Shown piece by piece: positions 14,405-19,087 of a DNA stretch of 19,087 bases. The stretch covers positions 1-19,087 of the forward strand of contig CAZYXG010000049.1 in NCBI GenBank assembly GCA_964650885.1. The letters are read 5' to 3'. Numbering within the stretch: position 1 is the stretch's first letter; each line of letters begins with the position of its first letter. The notes under the pieces were generated by a model. The model worked only from the letters and a program-made list of their open reading frames with translations. It did no database searches and was not told the origin of the DNA. This DNA is from JAPLFM01 sp964650885. GTDB taxonomy: Bacteria > Bacteroidota > Ignavibacteria > Kapaibacteriales > UBA2268. The translations under genes were made by a program, and so were the position numbers.

Positions 14405-15648
14405 GCTAAATTTTGAGCTTTTTGTAATGTAAATATTGTGATTTCTGGAGGTACTCCAAGTCTAATTGGAGGGCCAACAGTTCCAAGCCCAACATTAACG
14501 TATAAGTTTTGGTCTTTTTCTGAATATAGCCCTGAGTATTGCTTATAAATCTTTGAAGCAGGTTCCAATCTATAGCCGAATAGATTTGGTGCTATTTGCC
14601 CGCCGTGTGTGTGACCAGAAAGTGTCAAATCAACATTAAGTTTGTTTTTAATGTGCTTATCCCAATTTGTAGGATCGTGGCAAAGTAATATGGTTGGAGA
14701 TCCCTCTTGAACATTTGTAAATGCTTGATTGAAATTTGCAAAACTTTGGTTCATTCCAGAATTATCAACTCCAATTAAATTCAAAATTGAGTTATTTATT
14801 TTAATTTCTTTTGATCTATTTACTAATAAGTCAAAATTCATTTCTTTAATTATTCCTTTTAGTCGAGTTAGGTTTTCGTCACTCATATAATGATCGTGAT
14901 TTCCTAGGCAAGCAACAGTACCAAATTCCGATTTGAATTTACTAAGTGTTTGAGCATAAGGTAACATTTCTTCTGGTGCAGAGTTTACAAAATCTCCAGT
15001 GAATACAACCATATCTGGCTTCATCAAGTTCGTCTTGAATATTATTTCTTGAATAAATTTATCATTTGGAAAAGAGCCAGCGTGCAAATCAGAAATTTGA
15101 GCAAATGTGAATCCTTCAAATTCTTTTGGTAGATTGTTTAATTCAATTACAACGCGTTTAATATCAAGTTCATAAGTTCCTTTTAATCCTTTATACACCA
15201 TAATAAATGGAATAGAAGCAGTAGCAATTCCAGCATAACCAAGTAACTCTCTTCGCTTGCTCTGCACTTTCTCTTGAGGCTCAATTGCAATTGAATTTAA
15301 CTCTGCTTTTTTAAAAAATAACTTTTTTGAAAGTTTAAAGGGGTAATGAACAAAATCGTAAAGAATAAATACTATTGCCAAAAGAAGTTTGGGCAAATAC
15401 CAAAGTGAAGTGAGAGTGAAAAGAAAATAAGTTATTTCGTTATAATTACTGTTATAATGCAATCTGTAGTAGTTTGAATAAATAGAAGCGCAAAGCATAA
15501 GTAAACTTATTACAAAGGGGGTAAATCGAGTCCAAGGTTCTAATTTTTTTGCTTTACTATATTTATTCCATTTGAAAATAACATAAATATCTATAACTAA
15601 TTGGAAAATAGTTATAAATATGAAGAGGTAAAGGAAATTTGGTTTCAT
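14401..15648 (-). CDS. Membrane-anchored metallophosphoesterase (YkuE/YaeI-like)
   Basis: The 415-residue protein is a calcineurin-like phosphoesterase tethered to the inner membrane. Hydrophobic segments lie at about residues 4-24, 43-58, 73-98 and 138-153. A KRRELLGYAG stretch (131-140) precedes the last one and resembles a twin-arginine remnant. The catalytic domain follows with every metal-binding motif: ISDLHAGS (185-192), GDFV (218-221), GNHDH (249-253), LLCHDP (321-326) and SGHTHGGQ (344-351). Relatives hydrolyse phospholipid or lipid A precursor-type phosphodiesters, and some are Tat-exported; the substrate here is unknown. ATG (15648-15646) overlaps the HDOD stop by one base (TAATG), making it the last gene of a three-gene operon. 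Its stop overlaps that of the convergent M20 gene. Confidence 0.93.
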   Translation of the reverse strand: MKPNFLYLFIFITIFQLVIDIYVIFKWNKYSKAKKLEPWTRFTPFVISLLMLCASIYSNYYRLHYNSNYNEITYFLFTLTSLWYLPKLLLAIVFILYDFVHYPFKLSKKLFFKKAELNSIAIEPQEKVQSKRRELLGYAGIATASIPFIMVYKGLKGTYELDIKRVVIELNNLPKEFEGFTFAQISDLHAGSFPNDKFIQEIIFKTNLMKPDMVVFTGDFVNSAPEEMLPYAQTLSKFKSEFGTVACLGNHDHYMSDENLTRLKGIIKEMNFDLLVNRSKEIKINNSILNLIGVDNSGMNQSFANFNQAFTNVQEGSPTILLCHDPTNWDKHIKNKLNVDLTLSGHTHGGQIAPNLFGYRLEPASKIYKQYSGLYSEKDQNLYVNVGLGTVGPPIRLGVPPEITIFTLQKAQNLA

Positions 15649-16526
15649 TAATTAGATTTCAAAATAGCTAAAAACTCACTCGATTTAAGAAACTCATTCT
15701 CAACTTCAAATGTAATTTTTGCTAAATCCGCTGTAGCTAGATTTTTGTCAAGGGTTTTGAGAACTTTCCAGCTTTCTTCTTCTTCCATATCCAGCGTGTG
15801 TATGCCTTCATAGAATCCAGCACCCCAAATTTCGCAAAGCAAATCAGCCATTCTTACAGTTGCAACAAGTTTCTGTTGCTTTAACGATTTACTAGGAAAA
15901 TTATGATAACGAATAACTTCAATCATTTCAGAAGGAAGTTTCCATTTTTGAGCAATAGCTAAACCTACATCGAAGTGATTGATGCCAAATATTTCTTTTT
16001 CTACATCAATATCACTTAAGTTTGGCTCTTCTTCTTGTCTTTTCAGCACTTGTTCATAACTAATTGGATCATATTGCATAAGTATCAATTTTCCAATGTC
16101 ATGCAAAAGTCCAGCAAGGAACTCTTTTTCTTTAAAATTTTGTTGTGTTTTTTGTGCAAATATTTTAGAAACTACTCCAACACTCGAAGAATGCCACCAA
16201 AATTTATCTACGTATTTAGCCAAATTTTGATTTTTGTTCATCATAAATTTAGAAAAGATAGAAACACTAAGAATTATATTAGATAAGCGATTTATACCTA
16301 AATTCATAATTGCTTGAGATAAACTAGTTACTTCCACTCTGCTAGCAAATATTGGAGAGTTTGCAATACGCAAAACTTTAATACTCAATGCTGGGTCGGA
16401 CTCTACAAGCCGAGCTATCATTTGAATATTGATATTTTCATTCTCCAACAAATGGAGAATCTTACTGGCAACAACAGGTAAAGTTGCCAAATCTTGAGTT
16501 TTAAGTATTTTTTCTAGAATTTGCAT
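15648..16526 (-). CDS. HDOD domain signalling protein
   Basis: HDOD proteins are regulators related to HD-GYP phosphodiesterases and act in chemotaxis, stress and second-messenger pathways, usually without proven catalysis. The 292-residue protein is essentially one HDOD domain: TLPVVASKILHLL (15-27), IARLVESDPALSIKVLRIANSP (from 37), SLSQAIMNLGINRL (68-81), then the HD core LAGLLHDIGKLIL (137-149) with further histidines in INHFDVG (H184) and IRYHNFP (H208), and H112 in WWHSS. Keeping these histidines suggests that metal binding may persist. No receiver or other output domain is attached. It lies three bases after the ATP-grasp gene and one base overlapping the phosphoesterase gene, so the three are probably co-expressed. 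Confidence 0.93.
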   Translation of the reverse strand: MQILEKILKTQDLATLPVVASKILHLLENENINIQMIARLVESDPALSIKVLRIANSPIFASRVEVTSLSQAIMNLGINRLSNIILSVSIFSKFMMNKNQNLAKYVDKFWWHSSSVGVVSKIFAQKTQQNFKEKEFLAGLLHDIGKLILMQYDPISYEQVLKRQEEEPNLSDIDVEKEIFGINHFDVGLAIAQKWKLPSEMIEVIRYHNFPSKSLKQQKLVATVRMADLLCEIWGAGFYEGIHTLDMEEEESWKVLKTLDKNLATADLAKITFEVENEFLKSSEFLAILKSN

Positions 16527-16529
16527 ATA

Positions 16530-18869
16530 CTAAATTACAATTTTTTTTACAAATGCCAAAGCTTCACTCTTGTCTCCATCCATAAAAATTTCCAAAGTTG
16601 AATCATTTTGGAAATTGTTAACGTTAATTAGACGAATAACATTTTCATATTTTTCCACATTTGCAATGAAAAGAGATAAGCTATTTGGAGTTTCGTCAAA
16701 GAATTTATTATTAAATATTGTTCCATCTTTATCAGGATAAAGTGGCAAATACTTAATATTTGCTTCCACCAAATCTTGAAAAAAGTGAGTACCAAATGAT
16801 AATTCTGGAACATAGTTTTTATTTGTTTTAGCTACTTCTATTAACATTGATGAATTATTAATGTCGCTATAAGTAACTGAAACACCAAGTTTTATATCGC
16901 CTTTGCTACCCCATCTGCCTGGCCCAACCAATATGAATTTTCTTTTTGGCAATATTTTATTAAGTTTACCAACTATTGTGCCAATCATTTGCATATCTTC
17001 TTTAGTGCTTAGCTCTTCATAAGCCAAAGCATCTACATAAACAACATACTCAATTCCATTAACAAGACCTGCCGAAATATAATTATTTGACGAAAATATT
17101 TTCGTAGTCTCTAATATATTTGCTGGAATTTTGATTTCACCTTCAGAATCGAATTGACTTTGTGGACGACATTGAAGTAAATAAAGTTTATCCCCATCGC
17201 TTGCAAATTCAATATCTACTGGAGATTTATAAGCAAGTGCAAGCTCATTCAAAATCTCTCTGATTTGTTTGACGAAATTTGTTTTTTTGAAAAGATTATT
17301 GAAAGTAATAATCATATCGTTATTTTGGAAATTGGACATTCGGCTAATTGGGTCCACAATCATATTGTTATTCGCAAACGAAACAATATTTTCAAGACCA
17401 GGAAAATAGCCATTAGCTTCTTTCATTAGTTCTTCAAATGTAACAGTCTCAAATGAATTTGTTTCCAAATCAATCACATCTAAATAGCTTTGGCTGTAAT
17501 GCATAATGTTTTCAAACGATTGATTTATCTTCAAATCGGGTGCACCTGGCGAAATCATCACTGGGTAATCATCCATTGTTCTATCAACTGCTCTTGTGCC
17601 AAGTCCTGCAACTATTCGCACTATGCCGTCTTCTCGTTTCAAACGATTTGTCCAGCGGAATTCATTATGCGAAAAGGCAACACCAGCAAAACTAGGAAGG
17701 AAATATTTACCAATTTTATTACCAACTACTTCTTGAATTAATATACCCATTTCCTCTCTGAAGTCAATCAATCCCCTTTCCTTTCGGTAAGCAATAGGGT
17801 CAGGACCAAATGTAGAAGCATAAATTTCTGCAATTGCATTCATAAGAGCAGCAAGTCTCTCTTCTTTTGTACCTACATTGGAAATAAATAAAGATTTATA
17901 TTTTCCTGTGAAAGCAGCTTCAAAACTATCTTCCAGTAAACTCGAAGAGCGAACCACAATTGGTCTACCTTCCAAATCATCTAAAATCATATTAAACGAA
18001 AATAGAAATTCTGGTGGAAATTTTGAATTTTTAAAAACATATTCCAAAAATTGATATTCAAGCTTAACGTTGTCAATTGTGTCGTACTTTGTGAATGCAA
18101 ACTCATCAAGAGCATTATGGTACATAAATTCTTGAATACCATCGGAAGTAAGAAACCAACTTTTAGGGGTATATACATTTTCCAAAGCTAAATTTTCTTT
18201 TTTTCTTTCATTTAGAATATTTTCAGCAAGAATTATACCTGCACTTTTTCCACCAACTTTTCCAGTGCCATAAGCAGGGCCAATGATATGCTCAAAAATT
18301 ACTTCGAAAGTACTTAAGCGAACAAAGTTCTTAGCAATATTGATATACTTCAAATTCTCGGAAAGAAAGCGAAATATGATGGCTACTCGCACTCCAATTC
18401 TTTCATCAATAGATGTGAACTCACGGCTCCCTCCTAAGCTGAAATACTTTTTGAGAGCTTCTACTACTTCTATTAACGGAGCATTTTTCTTTTCAATAGA
18501 TTTTGCTAAATTGGAAAGTTTTTCCCTATGCATCCATTCAGTCATTAACTGAGTGATTTCTGCATCGGAGATATGTTCCTCAGCTATTGCAAATACTTTA
18601 TTGACTATTTCTCTAGGTATAAAAGGATTACCCTTTGGCTTAGGCCAGTTCATTCCTAGGTTTTGGGTTTCTTTTGTGTTTTCTATTGTAGGATTTAGCT
18701 CTTCCATTAGGTTCTGAATTTGAGTTATTTTTCTCCTATTCAGATGGATAATCATTTTACGACAAATTCTATAAAGTATAGAAGACTCTTGATAGACCAT
18801 AAGATCTAAAATAATCTTCCATTCTGGCTTTTGAGCGTAAACTCTCATTTTATCGTTTGGACTTTCCAT
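16530..18869 (-). CDS. PEP/pyruvate-dikinase-type ATP-grasp protein without the phosphohistidine domain
   Basis: The 779-residue protein contains the nucleotide-binding domain of pyruvate phosphate dikinase / PEP synthase at about 195-572: GKVGGKSAGIILAE (203-216), VRSSSLLEDSFEAAFTGKY (306-324), DFREEMGILIQEVVG (369-383), SFAGVAFSHNEFRWTNR (393-409), VAGLGTRAVDR (420-430), and the closing DKLYLLQCRPQS (560-571). In true dikinases a mobile domain with a catalytic histidine and a PEP-binding barrel follow. Here neither is present. Instead a 200-residue C-terminal region carries the conserved-looking LVGPGRWGSKGD (647-658) and SFGTHFFQDLVE (691-702). The N-terminal 190 residues are helical and unassigned. 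It may phosphorylate or bind another substrate, or act as a regulatory ATP-binding protein. ATG at 18869-18867; first gene of the operon with the HDOD and phosphoesterase genes. Confidence 0.85.
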   Translation of the reverse strand: MESPNDKMRVYAQKPEWKIILDLMVYQESSILYRICRKMIIHLNRRKITQIQNLMEELNPTIENTKETQNLGMNWPKPKGNPFIPREIVNKVFAIAEEHISDAEITQLMTEWMHREKLSNLAKSIEKKNAPLIEVVEALKKYFSLGGSREFTSIDERIGVRVAIIFRFLSENLKYINIAKNFVRLSTFEVIFEHIIGPAYGTGKVGGKSAGIILAENILNERKKENLALENVYTPKSWFLTSDGIQEFMYHNALDEFAFTKYDTIDNVKLEYQFLEYVFKNSKFPPEFLFSFNMILDDLEGRPIVVRSSSLLEDSFEAAFTGKYKSLFISNVGTKEERLAALMNAIAEIYASTFGPDPIAYRKERGLIDFREEMGILIQEVVGNKIGKYFLPSFAGVAFSHNEFRWTNRLKREDGIVRIVAGLGTRAVDRTMDDYPVMISPGAPDLKINQSFENIMHYSQSYLDVIDLETNSFETVTFEELMKEANGYFPGLENIVSFANNNMIVDPISRMSNFQNNDMIITFNNLFKKTNFVKQIREILNELALAYKSPVDIEFASDGDKLYLLQCRPQSQFDSEGEIKIPANILETTKIFSSNNYISAGLVNGIEYVVYVDALAYEELSTKEDMQMIGTIVGKLNKILPKRKFILVGPGRWGSKGDIKLGVSVTYSDINNSSMLIEVAKTNKNYVPELSFGTHFFQDLVEANIKYLPLYPDKDGTIFNNKFFDETPNSLSLFIANVEKYENVIRLINVNNFQNDSTLEIFMDGDKSEALAFVKKIVI

Positions 18870-19087
18870 TTGGAAAACTTTAAAATTGAATTTGTAAATG
18901 CGAATTTTCTAAATATAAACTAAGTTCAGCAATTATATTCACAATTAGTGAAGAAAATTTAATTTTGTATAAATTTAACATAGAAACAATCCTTCATTAG
19001 AGAATATTTTCGTACATTTTTAGGTTACTTCTCTAATTTTCTTTTTATAGAATTGAGAGTTGTTTTGTTTTTGTAACAGCAAATCAC
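18870..19087. promoter_or_regulatory. Upstream region of the ATP-grasp/HDOD operon, with a 9-bp dyad
   Basis: No clear Bacteroidota promoter was found; the closest -7-like site on the minus strand is TATATTTA (18917-18910), lacking a -33 partner. ATTAGAGAA (18996-19004) and TTCTCTAAT (19029-19037) form a perfect inverted repeat with a 24-base spacer, followed on the plus strand by TTTCTTTTT. It could be an operator of the downstream operon or a plus-strand terminator. A minus-strand frame open from the window end to a TAA at 19027-19025 could be the tail of another gene, but is too short to claim. Confidence 0.35.

Noticed and set aside
14402..14425. Hairpin AAGCT/AGCTT followed by TTTTTG as a shared terminator
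   Set aside because: The stem is only five pairs and sits within the phosphoesterase coding sequence; too weak to call.
16530..18869. ATP-grasp protein as a degraded pseudogene of PEP synthase
   Set aside because: The frame is intact for 779 codons and the C-terminal region has its own conserved-looking motifs, so a different architecture is more likely than truncation.
19025..19087. Minus-strand frame open from the window end to TAA, a possible gene tail of 20 residues
   Set aside because: It is too short to separate from chance, and its last codons overlap the dyad at 18996-19037; kept only as a remark.

Overview
The window is a strongly AT-rich chromosomal segment from a bacterium of the Bacteroidota/Chlorobiota (FCB) assemblage. 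Three independent signs support this: C-terminal type IX secretion (T9SS) type A sorting domains on secreted proteins, a TonB-dependent receptor paired with a surface-lipoprotein propeller, and a promoter (778-808) matching the Bacteroidota consensus TTTG-N19-TAnnTTTG exactly. The lineage below phylum is not certain; an unculturd Ignavibacteria- or Kapabacteria-like lineage is a guess.

Left edge (1-1133): the tail of a plus-strand reading frame and a minus-strand monocistronic nuoC (respiratory complex I) converge on a shared bidirectional terminator. nuoC starts at TTG behind a good Shine-Dalgarno. Its promoter interlocks with the divergent promoter of a cobalamin riboswitch. The riboswitch (826-1016) is followed by a readable expression platform in which an antiterminator hairpin competes with an intrinsic terminator.

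B12 operon (1134-9183, plus strand): five genes with overlapping ends (8, 4, 1 and 1 nt). They encode a T9SS-sorted secreted protein of unknown family carrying an EF-hand-like calcium loop, a BtuB-like TonB-dependent receptor, a secreted 'cell surface protein' with a T9SS-like tail, a BtuG-like surface lipoprotein propeller, and a full-length UvrA-family ATPase. The first four look like an outer-membrane vitamin B12 capture and import module. The UvrA homologue has no obvious reason to be under B12 control and is the strangest member. A hairpin terminator follows it.

Middle (9302-12205): a large secreted protein with seven RCC1 repeats, three carboxypeptidase-regulatory-like domains, an Ig-like region and a T9SS-like tail, followed by about 440 bp of non-coding DNA rich in small hairpins and repeat-like fragments.

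Right part (12206-18869): a minus-strand DHH/DHHA1 phosphoesterase (NrnA-like) diverges from a plus-strand M20 amidohydrolase. The latter converges, with overlapping stop codons, on a three-gene minus-strand operon: a PPDK/PEP-synthase-type ATP-grasp protein without the phosphohistidine domain, an HDOD protein, and a membrane-anchored metallophosphoesterase. The last 218 bp hold the upstream region of that operon, including a 9-bp dyad. No tRNA, rRNA, CRISPR array, transposase or phage gene was seen.
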